Counted from the stretch's first letter, positions 46,001 to 57,756 are shown. The stretch: 64,000 bases of DNA from Pyrus communis (GCF_963583255.1 NC_084815.1:8665724-8729723), one strand, 5' to 3'. Translations and numbers: made by a program. The notes: generated by a model not told the origin, from the sequence alone.

Positions 46001-47283
46001 ATATAACAACCTAGTTCCTACACCACAAGCTCCAAGGTAGTCGAGAAGGATTTATAAATCGTCTCAGTTGAATGGTTTGAACTTTATGACTATGTCATAG
46101 AGTTACACCTCTTAATTCGAAAGAAATAAGAATGAAAATCCTTATGACTACACTTAGTGGGAGCTATAAGCATCTTATGAGAAAAAGGATCAAATCGTTT
46201 GATTTCTCATAAAGATGTAAATGAATCTTTTGTTTACTAGGTTTACAAAAGATTAGTGGGAGTTAATCATATTCCTAAATTTGAATATATATACATGATA
46301 TATATTAATTTTGAAAATGAAAGGAATTCTTCATCGTTAAAGTTATGACTTTAAACATTCTATAATGATAGAATGTATATGGGAGATATAGTCTATGGGA
46401 TGGAAATCTATAATGATATATTTCAAGATATAATTGGATTATATCAATCCCTAAAATAGACAAGAGATGCTAGGAAGTTTCTCATATGATGATAAACTTC
46501 AATTAGAATGACAATTCTAGTGAGACTAGGAAGTTGTTCTTCTCAAAGGGAATGTACCCTTTGACTCCCAAAGAAATAATGCGTAAATAGAATCCTTTAT
46601 GCATACGCAGAAAGGTGATTTATGTGTTTCATATTGTATGAAAACATTGATATAAGTTGTACCTAGAACGGTACAAGATGATATCAGTGCAAGCCCAGGA
46701 TCAGAACCATGGCAACTGTCAAGTGAATCCTTAGGTATTTAAGAAATACTAAGGATGGATTCCTCAAGAATGAGGAAGAATTAGAGTAACGTAATGGAAG
46801 CGTAAATGTATTAGATTATGAATCTAATCCATCATAGAATATCTTTTCATTATGAATGAAGTGATAATGAGATATCTCTTTATTATGACTAAAGAGATAT
46901 TTGGGTGGAAACGTTAAAAGTAATGACTTTAATGTGTTCCATCATGTATGCAAAATGTATTGCCATATAGAAGCTTACAACATTGTTGTTTGGATGGGAA
47001 AGTTCATTTATGAACTCTCCATTCGGTTCCAACCAGAAAGTGTATGACACTAATGGGGCGATAGCTCAAGCCAGGGAATCAAGGTTTCATCAAGGTCCGA
47101 ACTCAAATGAGAGACTGAACCACATGATTGAGAATCATGTATAATGGTGACGTCGTTATTCTCAAGGTCGCTTCTATGGATAACATATAGATATCCATTG
47201 TTTAGGCCTACTACTCAGCCATTTATGAAATGAATTACAGAAGAGGTATCATCACTGATGACTAAGCTGATTGGCTCTAGTGC
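46001..47283 (+). other. Cp2 interior, presumed decayed RT/RNase H
   Basis: No coding motif identified. The last 250 bp before the polypurine tract share wording with the matching end of Cp1 (for example around 47050-47100 and 14170-14250, opposite strands). Confidence 0.4.
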
Positions 47284-48750
47284 AAGTGGGAGATTGTTGG
47301 AAATGTGCCCTAAAACCAATCATGTGATGATACTTTATGGACATTTCACATGTTAAACTAATATAGTTTAATATTAAGGGCAAACATTATTGTTTGAGCC
47401 GTCTCGTATAAATGTTATATGCTTAAACGATAAGTCCAAGGAATATGTGATTGGAAGAATGCGATCTAAAGAAGTTAGATTCATGAGACCATTCTTTCGT
47501 TGACACATCCTAAACGTTCCTGATCATAGGATTGTCAATTGGGCATTGACAGTCCGTTAAGATCAGTACGTGCTATGTCTTCTGATGCGTGATTTATACG
47601 CACACAAATTAAACCCTCTTTTCGTCAAATTGTAGTATATGTATAAGTAGGGATCGTTCTGGACCGGGGATTAGGAGGGATTGTTAATCACTTGGATTTG
47701 ACTCAAAAAAATGTAAAAACAAAGTTAAAAACGTTCACAAAGACTCAAAGGACTCAAAACAAGTTCAAAAGACTCAAAACTGCCTAAAAACACTAACTAG
47801 GCAGTTTCTGACCTTAAACCCAATGTTGGACGAATTTAAGATTATGGCTTGATTCAAACGGAAAATAACAATATGAAACACTATACTAGACTCAAAGAAT
47901 GCAAAACTAAACTTTAAAACACTCAAACAAACCAAAAGACTCAAAACAACACAAACACACTCAAATCTGCCTAAAAACCACTTTCTGGGCAGATTTGAGC
48001 ACAAACACAAATTTGGACGAATTTGTTTAACAAAATGAATCAAAACACTTATAAACACAAACTAAAAATATTTCTAACTAATCTAACACTTTAAAATAAA
48101 TGGGGGATTGGTTTTGAAGAATTTAAACTAAAAGAACAGATTGTAAGTAAAAACAGATAGTAAAGATGAATGTGATAGAAAATGAATGGATGAATGCTAG
48201 CTAGAAGGTTCTTCTCCACACATGTTACACTTGCATAATAAAATGATTTCCAATTGCATTTCAATAAACCATTAATTCTCAACACCCCAAGTTAACCGTG
48301 ATGCACTAATTAACCTTCAAATCTTCCTAACGTTATTGAATTGGATGATGCATGCGACAATTCAAAACATTCCCCACAAGTCCTCAACATGAATGCATAG
48401 AAGAGGTACAAGCAAGAATCATTACGCTCTATGAAAATTATAAGTGTTGACGAGGCATTCGTTACTATGATTGCATGAAACTTATGCCAAGAATTCATTT
48501 AACGCGATTGTTTATAAGCAACCTCCACTACTTGTGAATATAAGTTCGTAACTATTAGGTGAAACTCACTTATATTCTAGCGTCATATTCATGCATGAAA
48601 ATTAAGCGTGCACTCTCAATAAACATACATAAATAAGTTATCAATCAAACGGTTAAACAAATTGAATCACAACTTATGAAACGCAATTAGAAGTAATCAA
48701 ATCAAAATGTAAGCATAAACATATATTTCGAATTTCCTCATAACTTTGAA

Positions 48751-48940
48751 ATCAAAGAAACACCTAAACATTCCAACAACTCAAACTTGAATTGTATGAA
48801 CGTTTAGGCACTCTTCTCTTCCATTCCTCATACGTACAAAACAAAGAGAATTGAATTTAAACATTGAAATCAAAGAAACACCTAAACATTCCAACAACTC
48901 AAACTTGAATTGTATGAACGTTTAGGCACTCTTCTCTTCC
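48751..48940 (-). repeat. 118-bp tandem duplication in LTR A
   Basis: The second copy starts at 48869 (ATCAAAGAAACACCTAAAC). The same duplication with the same 118-nt period is in LTR B (56523/56641) but not in LTR C. Confidence 0.88.
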
Positions 48941-49917
48941 TCGTTGTTGTAGCACAAGGTCTAAGGATAGTTTGATGGTGTGAATGGTTTGGGGAGTGGT
49001 GTTTGGATTAATAGGGAAGGCACGGCACAAGGGTGGTTTGATGTCTACATTTCTGCAATGGATGAGTTTATGGAAGAGTGTTTGGAATGGATGAATTTCT
49101 GGCACAAAGGCCTTATTTCTGTGGTGAATGGATCCCCCCCTTGTGGCTGCAATGAAGGGTTATTTATAGGTGAAATGGGGGGAACATGATAGCTAGAAGG
49201 GTGGTGGAAATCTGGAATGGTGATGGGAGATGCATGTGGCTGATTTATGCATGTGATTAAAGGGTGGAAATGCATGTGCTTTGACAGAAATGAAAGGGAA
49301 TGCACGGTTTTGGTTGATTTCTGGTGGTTGTGAGATGGAAAGCTAGGTGGAAATGCATGTGGATTAAAGCTTTGTATGAATGCATGTGGCTGAAATGGTA
49401 AAGGATGGGAGTGCATGTAAGCCACGGCAATGATGGTGTTTGTGTGAATGATGGCAGATTGTGTGGATGAATGATTAGGGTCTTGTAAGGGTGGAAATGC
49501 ATGTGGAGTGCATGGTTGTGTTGGTTGAATTAAAGAATGGGAATGCAATCTGAAATGCATATGAATTAAAGCTATGTGAATGATTAGGGTGAATGTGCAT
49601 GTGAAATCTGCCAAGATGCATGTGAAAGGAATGCTGGAAATCTGGAGGAGGAGCCACGGCACAAAGGGGAAATATGAATGCATGTGGCTTGTTTGTTGAA
49701 GATGCATGTGCAATGAAGTGGATTTTCTGCAAATGCAAGGTGAATGTGCATGTGATGGAATGATTATGTTTGTTTGAATGCATGTGACTTGTTTGTGGTG
49801 AGTGAATGCATGTGTTGATTAAAGGGGGAATGCAAAGGAAAAGCTGGAAATGGGATGGGACTCACGGCATTGAGTGGATGAATGTGCATGTGAATTAGGT
49901 TGTGAAAACATGTGAAT

Positions 49918-50170
49918 GCATATGTTGATGAATGATAAGTGGTGAATGATATGATAAGTGGTGAATGATAAGTTATGAATGATAAGTGGTGAATGATATG
50001 TGGAAGTGTTTAAGATAGGTGATATGATATGTGATGATGATAAGTGGTTATGATAAGTGATATGATATGTGATGATGATAAGTGATAAGTGTATGGTTAT
50101 GATAAGTGATAAGTGGTTATGATAAGTGATATGTGGTTATGATAAGTGATATGTGGTGATGATAAGTAAT
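49918..50170 (-). repeat. TGATAAGTG minisatellite in LTR A
   Basis: About 250 bp of imperfect repeats of GTGAATGATAAG and GGTTATGATAAGTGATATG; GATAAG recurs throughout. Confidence 0.9.
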
Positions 50171-52054
50171 GGGAGCATGTGAGGGAATGAATAATGAATG
50201 CATGTGTATGGTTTTGGGAGAAAGGTGGAGATGCACGGCATAAGAGAATTGGAAATGTTTAAGTGTCCTAAAACTAAAGGGAACAAGGTTCCAACACTTT
50301 GGTCTTCAATTAGGTCTTCAATTTCGTCCAACATTTTGGCGCCAAGCATAAGCTATCCATCCTTAGCCCAAAAGTGCTCCAAAAGTCTCCAAAATGCAGC
50401 TTTTTGCTCCTTTAGCCCTTTGGACCTACAAACACACGAAAATAGCTTAAAGGACTAAAATAACTAAAGAAGCATAACGTAAATGCACGAGAACAAGCCA
50501 TTTAAGTCGCATGAATATGCTCCTATCATCTTCTCTCAAGGAGAGTGACTAGTCTCGAGTCATTGGTGTGTGTGACATCAAGACAAGTACGTAGGTGCTC
50601 AATAGAGAATGAGTTCACTGAACACGATCAACAAAGAGTTCTCATATTCATATCACATGAGAACTCATGGTTGGGATAATGCAAATTAGTCTTTTGACCT
50701 GAGGCATCACAGTTGTCTTGTGGTTAGGTCCTTAATCTTTGATTATGTCAAAGTCACTCCATCAGGAGGGTGTCCACGGCATCGTTGGGGTTAAGCCACT
50801 TAGCCATGGAGGCAAGTGAATGCGCAACAAGGGATCTCTAACCTTCAAACTGTTTGAGGGAGAATACTCTATGATATGATTTAGAATCTCTGGCCAGAGT
50901 ATGAATGAGATGTTGGAATGCGTTCCAGATCACATTCAAGGTAATCATATAAGCACAAGATTCACATTGGATAGTAGACATGAATAAACTATCAAACCAA
51001 ACAATGTGGTCAAGAGTATTGTATTAGAGAAAGACCGTATTGCATTTGTAATCCTAAAACTGAATAGGTTCTCCAACTCTTCTGATTAGCTTGGGTAACC
51101 ATGACATGCTGCTAGGCGTCAACCATGGTTTGTGGAAGCCCTAAAAGTGTATTATCACTAACGGGAGAATTGAAAGTAAGTTTCAATTCACAATCAATTT
51201 GAAAGAGTTTGAATCGCCCACTGCCTCGCTAAAAGGAACCTAATGGATCGTACACCGTGTAAGGTAGAGATTGAAGATTCAACGGAGATGAGTAAGAATA
51301 ATTAAATGGTTTAATTATTTATGGCAATGATTAATTAATATGTTAATTAATCGAACGAATAAGTTCGTTAAAGACCTCGGGATAGTTTTGGACCTTAAGG
51401 CCCAATGGGCTTCGAACGTCAAGTCCATTGACTTAAGTTGTATGACAACTTAATGAATAATGATTCACAAAGGCCCAAATAGCCCAATAAATCCCATATG
51501 GCCGGCCATTTAGAGGAGGGTAGTGAACTTGGCTTAATTGCAAGTTTGCCACTCCATTGTGAGGTGGTATAAAGACATCTTTATAGCCATTTCATCCTTA
51601 GGGTTTTCTTAGGAGTAAAGATGAGAACAAAACCTCCCTTTGCTCTCAAAGAGGCCGGCCACCCTAGAGGAAAACATCTAGCAATCTTACTTCCTCTAGG
51701 TCACTCATTTCTTCTACAATATGCCTTGGTGTGGAGACCTAGAGGTTCTCAATTTTGGGAACTTGGAGAAACCTTTTCATCCATCCAAATCCATGGATCT
51801 AAGATGCAAGGAATGAAGGCCCTCTCTTTGGGTGATTAGCCTTTGCTTATGCAAAGAGGAATCCACAAAGGTACTGATTTCTCAACTCACTTTATTTTGA
51901 GTTGAGTCTTGGTTCACCTATCTACTAGGCTTTGAAGTTCATGGGTTAAGTTTTGTTTTTGAGTGCATATAAACATGATTCCGCCTTTTAATTGTTAATT
52001 GCATGTTGTTGATGTTGCTCAAATGAACTTGTTTTTCACAGATCTTCCTTCAAT

Positions 52055-52338
52055 TGTAACATCCCACATCGCCTAGGGGAGTGATCCTTAAATGTATATT
52101 CACATCTCTACTTAGCACGATGCCTTTTGGGAGCTCACTGGTTTCGGGTTCCGTAAGAACTCCGAAGTTAAGTGAGAAGGGGGCTAGAGCAATCCCATGA
52201 TTGGTGACCCACTGGGAAGTTGCTCGTGAGTTCCCAAAAACAAAACCGTTAGGGAATGGTAAGCTCAAAGCGGACAATATCGTGCTACGGTGGTGGAGCA
52301 GGCCCAGGAAGTGATCCGCCCCGAGCCGGGATGTGACA
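52055..52338 (+). repeat. Cassandra 3' LTR
   Basis: Second LTR copy. Its first three bases are shared with the Cp2 target duplication ATTGT (52053-52057), which shows that Cp2 hit the exact polypurine tract/LTR junction. Confidence 0.92.
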
Positions 52339-52724
52339 TCATTTCTCTTTGGCATCTGGCTCAGAAGCAATCATTCATCTCAATGTCATCAAGCTAAGTA
52401 ACATCGCTCTACTACCAAGCATTGAGCAGAACAGTAAAAAGATGGCCACAAGCTTAGATCTGGCATAGAAGAAGCACGAGCAAACCATCACCCGTATCGC
52501 AGCTCCTCTCCAGCTACAACAAAAGGGCCAAGATCCGACAGTTCCAGAGAAGGCTTTATCACTGCCCACAGAGAAGGCTCCAAAAAAGATGGATCTCATC
52601 TAGGAAGGTCCGTACAAGATCAACAGAGTAGGCGGCAAAAGTACTTACACCCTTGCCACCATGAAACGACAAAAAATCAAAAAGTAGTGGAGTGCCTACA
52701 ATCTGAAGAAGTACCATGTGTGAC
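52339..52724 (+). pseudogene. Tat integrase C-terminal region, part 2
   Basis: Resumes the frame cut by Cassandra: FSLASGSEAIIHLNVIKLS, then KMDLI, stop, EGPYKINRVGGKSTYTLATM and SAYNLKKYHV with a TGA at 52722-52724. This is the usual end of Tat-type Pol. A few stops and a deletion make it non-functional. Joined with 39550-39693 it forms one continuous domain. Confidence 0.82.
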
Positions 52725-53759
52725 CTCCCACTACATCAAAGCCCGAAGAATCAAACAGCTCGATAGGCTTCACCTCATAAGCCGAGGACTATCCAGTTGT
52801 TATGCAATTCTTACCTTATAGCTAAGTTCTCATTCGTTTCACTTGTTTTTCAATGGGGAATTCAGAAGTAATCACAACTTGGCTCGGCTGCATGCTTACA
52901 ACAACTGATCACTCCTCCACTTTAAAAGAAGACCTCGCCCTTATTATGGACTCATCGCAGGAATTGTTCCCCCCGAGGGACCGACCATGCTCTCCAGTGC
53001 GAGAGGGTAAACTAATTCTCCTAGAGTTGGAGAGGGCACATTACGCAGTACATACGATGGACAGCTGCCCTGGAACCCTAAAGTTGCTACCGAGTGCACT
53101 AAGTTAGCCTACAGTTTCCAAAAGACTGCTTACTGCTTGCCCTTCGAGCAGTAAAGCCACACTAGACTTATACAACTGCACATTCTTAAGAAATGTTAAA
53201 CAAGCTAGCGTGCAGATACGAAGCTTTATCCATTGCCGACATGATACGTGGTCGATAAGCTTCACCTTTGCCAAGCACAGAATAACTTACACCAAGTCCT
53301 AAAATGTTGTGATACTTGCTACGCAACCTACGGAATTGGAAAAAGCTAAGGGTAACAACCTCGTGGTTACACAGACTTGTCTGCTTCTGTAAGTAAGGCA
53401 TTCGGTTGCCAACCCTTGGCTAACAACTTTGCAAAGTTCTACACCAACACCTACAGCTACATAGGCACTTCAGCAGCTTGGACATTCCATGACTACTCGA
53501 TCGCCACACCTTCAGCAGCTGCGATGCTCTTAGAGCGGCTTCATCCAGTGCTTCACCCCCAGCTGCTTAGCCTGGGCACCAATGTCTTCAACTACTTCAC
53601 CAATGGAAGCCTCAAAAGTAAAAGTAAACAAGTTTTCCGAAGAAATAGAGAAGGTCTTGAAACCTCAAGCCCATCTTTCTCACCCTTCAGCTGCTCATTA
53701 TCCTCGAGCAAACCAATACGGATGCACTGCAGCTGATCCACTTCCTTTTTTAGACTTTC
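52725..53759. other. Tat element region between pol and antisense ORF
   Basis: About 1 kb, less AT-rich than surroundings. It includes ORFs on the plus strand (e.g. 53377-53736) that are antisense to the likely C-terminal end of the antisense ORF. No confident product. Confidence 0.45.
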
Positions 53760-54773
53760 GTTGATCTTCAGTACACCTTAAAGTTCCAACAATTGGGGTT
53801 CAAGCCTATCGACGATTATTTTGAAGTGGATCACTTGATTATAAGCAACAATCAACTCTTCATCCTTTACATAAGTAGCGAAATGAAGCTTAGAAATTGC
53901 AAACTCAAGAACTTGAATCTGAGGTATGTAACATCCAATCTCCTTCTTTGCACTTTCATACTTAACTTGGATTGCATCAAGCCTAGTCTTCAAGTCAATG
54001 ATTTCTTAGCGAACGGTCTCAAGCTGCAGAAAAGTGGGGGCATAAATATTAGACCCTTTCAAAGCAATGAGCTCAGAATCCAACCTCTTGATCCTCTACT
54101 CCTTGGCAGTCTTGCTATATCTACATTATAGCAAGCAAAACAGTCCTTCTATATTGGGTCGTATGCTTTGCAAAGGAACTTGGGTAAATAAACCTTTTTA
54201 ACGCCATCAACAAACTTGGCATAAGTATCCATGTCTTCAAAGCAGAGATGGTTTCAAGAGCACATAGATCTCAGCAGCCTTCCCAGAAGCAGTCTTAATG
54301 GATTTCTCACAGCTGCCCACGCGAGCAGTCTCCTTCTTCCCAGCAGGAGAATCAATCTCAGCAGCAGAGGGAGTGGGCCTTAACGTCACTTTAGCAGCAT
54401 AGTCCACCTTATCGCTCTTCATAATAGCAAGTATTTTTGCATGAGAACCAAACTTAGCTCCCAACGGACATCTTGGCACAAACTTCGGCACTTGGGGCAT
54501 GATAAGACCTCTACACTGAGCAATACTATCAGCAATCAAATTAACCATTCTTGACATAGCAGGCGCCACAGGCTCAGATTTAGCAATCACATTTTTCTTC
54601 CCATTGGAAGAAGTCATGTCAATCACAGGCCTCTCGACTGCAGGCAGACCCTCATGAGCAGGGGAGGAAGTCTTCAGTTTTTTCTTAACCAGCATCTCTT
54701 GAGCAGAAGGGGAATGTCTCTTCTTTCCATCTTTGTTCATAGTAAACTCCACAACAATGATCAAACAAGTCAA
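53760..54773 (-). pseudogene. Antisense ORF (aORF) of the Tat element, broken
   Basis: Reading opposite to pol, downstream of integrase, as known for Tat-lineage elements (Grande, Retand). The N-terminal part (from the ATG near 54737) starts MNKDGKKRHSPSAQEMLVKK, is basic, and continues to about 54240. Further on (53993-53778) is a helical segment MKTRLDAIQVKYESAKKEIG with heptad-like spacing, likely coiled coil. Frames are broken between 54000 and 54240. Function in this lineage is unknown. Similar proteins are annotated in Rosaceae genomes as far as I recall. Confidence 0.7.
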
Positions 54774-55062
54774 AGTATCCGCCTTGATCGTCTTTACCTT
54801 TTCTCTCAGGAGTAACCCACATTTCTCCCAGCGAAAAGAACTAAGCAGCCAATGCTATTCACGGTACTCAATAGGGGAAAACAACCCATATTGGCTTTTT
54901 CTCATTTTTTCTCTCAAACCAATAGGCAGGAGGCCTATATGCCCAGCATTCCAGTAACCCATGAAGTCTGTGACCTCCACATATCTCTCAATCACCGACT
55001 TAGCCCCTGTCAGGTCCAAGAACCCAAAGGACATAAGCAATACGACTTACCTAGCACTTACC

Positions 55063-57751
55063 TGATAGGAGCATATTCATGCGACTTAAATGGCTTGTTC
55101 TCGTGCATTTACGTTATGTTTCTTTAGTTATTTTAGTCCTTTATGCTTCTTTTGTGTGTTTTCAGGTTCTAAGGGCAAAGTATGCAAAAGGATGCCTTTT
55201 GGAGCAAATTAGAGATTGGAATGGATTTCATATGCTTGGAGCCAAGAGGATGGACGAAATTGAAGACTTGAAGTAGGAAAGTTAAATCCTAAAAGACCTC
55301 ATGTCTAGTTATCATTGAAGACTCCTACGCATTTTAGAACACAAAAACAACATTCCTTGTAACCTTAGGACAATGTCGTGTGTTTCCTTGTGTCTCCCTT
55401 CCTTGCATGGCAAGGAAGGGCTTTGTTTCCTATTTTAAACACTTAAACACTTCCACATATCATTCACCACATATCATTCACCACTTATCATTCACCACAT
55501 ATCATTCACCACTTATCATATCATACACTTATCATATCATTCACTTATCATATCAAACACTTAATTAATTAACCCACATGCACCCTTTATTCTTTCATCA
55601 TTCCAGCCACTCCACATCCCTCACCAAGAAATCATTCAACACATGCATCCATAATCATTCCTACACATGTGCCGTGCATCTCCACAATCTCATTCATCAA
55701 CACATGCATTCACATGCATTTCCACCCACATCCATTTAATTCACATGCTTTCACATGCATTTTCAGCCATGCACATTCACCTTGCATTTGCAGAAAATCC
55801 ACTTCCTTTGCACATGCATTCATCATCATCACTCTAGTTTTAATTCACATGAAAAACCACCAACACATGCACCCATCTACATTCACTTTCCTTTGCCGTG
55901 ACTTCCCCTTCTTTCCAACATAATTCACATGTATTTCAGATTGTATTCCCATTCTTTAATTCAACCAACACAACCATGCACTCCACATGCATTTCCACCC
56001 TTACAAGACACTAATCATTCATCCACACAATCTGCCATCATTCACACAAACACCATCATTGCCGTGCATCCCATTCCATCTCCCATTTCAGATTGCATTC
56101 CATTCATTCCACCCTTTAATCACATGCATTCCCCTTTGAAATTCCAGCTTTCCACCTCACAACCACCAGAAAACATCAAAGCCGTGCATTATCCCTTTCA
56201 TTTCTGTCAAAACACATGCACTCCCACCCTTTAATCACATGCATAAATCAGCCACATGCATCTCCCATCACCATTTCAGATTTCCACCCACCTCCTAGCT
56301 GTCATGTTCCCTCTTCTTCACCTATAAATAAGCATCCATTGCAGCCACAATTCACAGACTCTCCCATATTCGAAAACACCACAGAAATTGGTCCCTTGGG
56401 GCCGTGCCCATCACACCATAATTCCATCCATTCCATCCATATTTCAGCCATCAATCCATTGCATCCATAATCCCCAAAAACTCACCTTAGACCTTGTACT
56501 ACAACAACGAGGAAGAGAAGAGTGCCTAAACGTTCATACAATTCAAGTTTGAGTTGTTGGAATGTTTAGGTGTTTCTTTGATTTCAATGTTTAAATTCAA
56601 TTCTCTTTGTTTTGTACGTATGAGGAATGGAAGAGAAGAGTGCCTAAACGTTCATACAATTCAAGTTTGAGTTGTTGGAATGTTTAGGTGTTTCTTTGAT
56701 TTCAAAAGTATGAGAAACTAAACCCCCTTGGCTAGGGGGGGATTCGAAATATATGTTTATGCTTGCATTTTGATTTGATTACTTCTAATTGCGTTTCATA
56801 AGTTGTGGATTCAATTCGTTTAACTGTTTGATTGATAACTTATTTATGTTTGTTTATTGAGAGTGCACGCTTAATTTTCATGCATGAATATGACGCTAGA
56901 ATATAAGTGAGTTTCACCTAATAGTTACGAACTTATATTTACAAGTAGTGGAGGTTGCTTATAAACAATCGCGTTAAACGAGTTCTTGGCATAAGTTTCA
57001 TGTGTATTCCATAGTAACGAATGCCTCGTCAACACTTATAATTTTCATAGAGCGTAATGATTCTTGCTTGTATCTCTATTATGCAATCATGTAGGGGACT
57101 TGGAACGAATGTTTTGGGTTGTCGTATGCAATCATCCAATTCAATAACGTTAGGAAGATTTGAAAGTTAATTTAAGCGGACCTAAATAACTTGGAGCGTT
57201 GAGAATTCATGGTTTATTGAAATGCAATTGGAAATCATTTTATTATGCAAGTGTAACATGTATGGAGATGAACCCCTTAGCTATTCTATCATCCATTCAT
57301 TCCATTTCATCAATTTCATATTTACATTCTGTCTAGTTTATTAACTTGTTTCGTTATTTCAATTTTCGTCAAATCCTAAATCCCCCTTTACTTTAATGTC
57401 CAATTTAGTTAGAAAGTGTATTAGTTTGTGTTTATAAGTGTTTTGATTCAATTTGTTTCACAAATTCGTCCAAATTCACCAAAGTGCTCAAAACTGCCCA
57501 AAAAGTGTTTTTAAGGCAGTTTTGAGTGTTTTGGGTGATGTTTGAGTCTTTTGGTTTGTTTTATTGTTTCAAGCATTTAGTTTTGCATTCTTTGAGTCTA
57601 GTTTAGTGTTTTAAACTTTATTTTACGTTTTTGAGTCAGTTTCCAAGTGATTTGCAATCCCTCCTAATCCCTGGTTAAGAACGATCCCTACTTACATACT
57701 ACAATTTGACAAAAAGAGGGTTTAATTTGTGTGCGTATAATTCCCGCATCA
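55063..57751 (+). mobile_element. Solo LTR B, 2689 bp (CATGCA-rich family)
   Basis: Starts TGATAGGAGCATATTCATGC, ends TAATTCCCGCATCA. TSD TTACC is perfect (55058-55062 and 57752-57756). TTATCATTCACCAC minisatellite at 55450-55562; about 14 CATGCA hexamers between 55570 and 56270; TATA box CCTATAAATAAG at 56322-56333; 118-bp duplication at 56512-56720. Confidence 0.93.
56512..56720 (+). repeat. 118-bp tandem duplication in LTR B
   Basis: AGAGTGCCTAAACGTTCATA recurs with a 118-nt shift (TGCCT at 56523 and 56641). The second copy is shorter. Confidence 0.88.
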
Positions 57752-57756
57752 TTACC

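Larger units (their letters stand above)
47583..50528 (-). mobile_element. Solo LTR A, 2946 bp (CATGCA-rich family)
   Basis: Minus strand starts TGATAGGAGCATATTCATGC and ends TAAATCACGCATCA. TSD TCTTC is perfect. It contains a TGATAAGTG minisatellite (49918-50170), a CATGCA-rich segment (49190-49920), a TATA box on the minus strand near 49163-49170, and a 118-bp tandem duplication (48751-48940). Long ORFs inside are low-complexity. Confidence 0.93.
40051..52052 (+). mobile_element. Copia-like element Cp2, non-autonomous (LARD type), 12.0 kb
   Basis: LTRs 40051-41857 and 47295-52052 (the latter split by solo LTR A; net 1807 bp, equal to the 5' LTR). Primer site TGGTATCAAGAGCC at 41860-41873 and polypurine tract AAGTGGGAGAT at 47284-47294 are intact. 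Target duplication ATTGT is perfect (40046-40050 and 52053-52057). The LTRs differ at about 18 of 1807 positions by eye (about 1%). The 5.4-kb interior has no intact ORF, only shreds of gag and integrase. Ends, primer site, polypurine tract and leader motifs mark it as a relative of Cp1. Confidence 0.92.
47295..52052 (+). repeat. 3' LTR of Cp2, interrupted by solo LTR A
   Basis: LTR sequence 47295-47582, then the insertion, then 50534-52052. The TCTTC duplication flanks the insertion at 47578-47582 and 50529-50533. Confidence 0.93.
39694..52338 (+). mobile_element. Cassandra TRIM, split by a 12-kb insertion
   Basis: Short non-coding LTR element: LTRs at 39694-39977 and 52055-52338 (284 bp each), primer site, about 70 bp interior and a G-rich polypurine tract. 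LTRs start TGTAACATCCCACATCGCC and end GGGATGTGACA. They contain a 5S-rRNA-like block. Target flanks TCCTT/TCATT differ by one base and lie in the Tat integrase. The LTRs differ at roughly 16 of 284 positions by eye (5-6%), much older than the copia inserted between them. Confidence 0.92.

Noticed and set aside
49045..49783. Overlapping ORFs of 222, 102 and 81 residues on the minus strand, rich in His, Met, Ser and Pro
   Set aside because: They lie in the CATGCA-rich, low-complexity part of LTR A. Several frames are open at once and composition follows the CACATGCATT repeats, so they are not genes.
41426..51839. 72-residue ORF present twice (41426-41644 and 51621-51839), nearly identical
   Set aside because: The copies are identical only because they are in the two young LTRs of Cp2. 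It sits at the start of the transcript and has no counterpart in Cp1; at most an upstream ORF.
53377..53736. 119-residue plus-strand ORF in the Tat element
   Set aside because: Opposite the likely end of the antisense ORF; Ser/Leu-rich with no domain.
55669..56470. ORFs of 84-101 residues on the plus strand
   Set aside because: Same repeat-driven open frames in LTR B; no domain.
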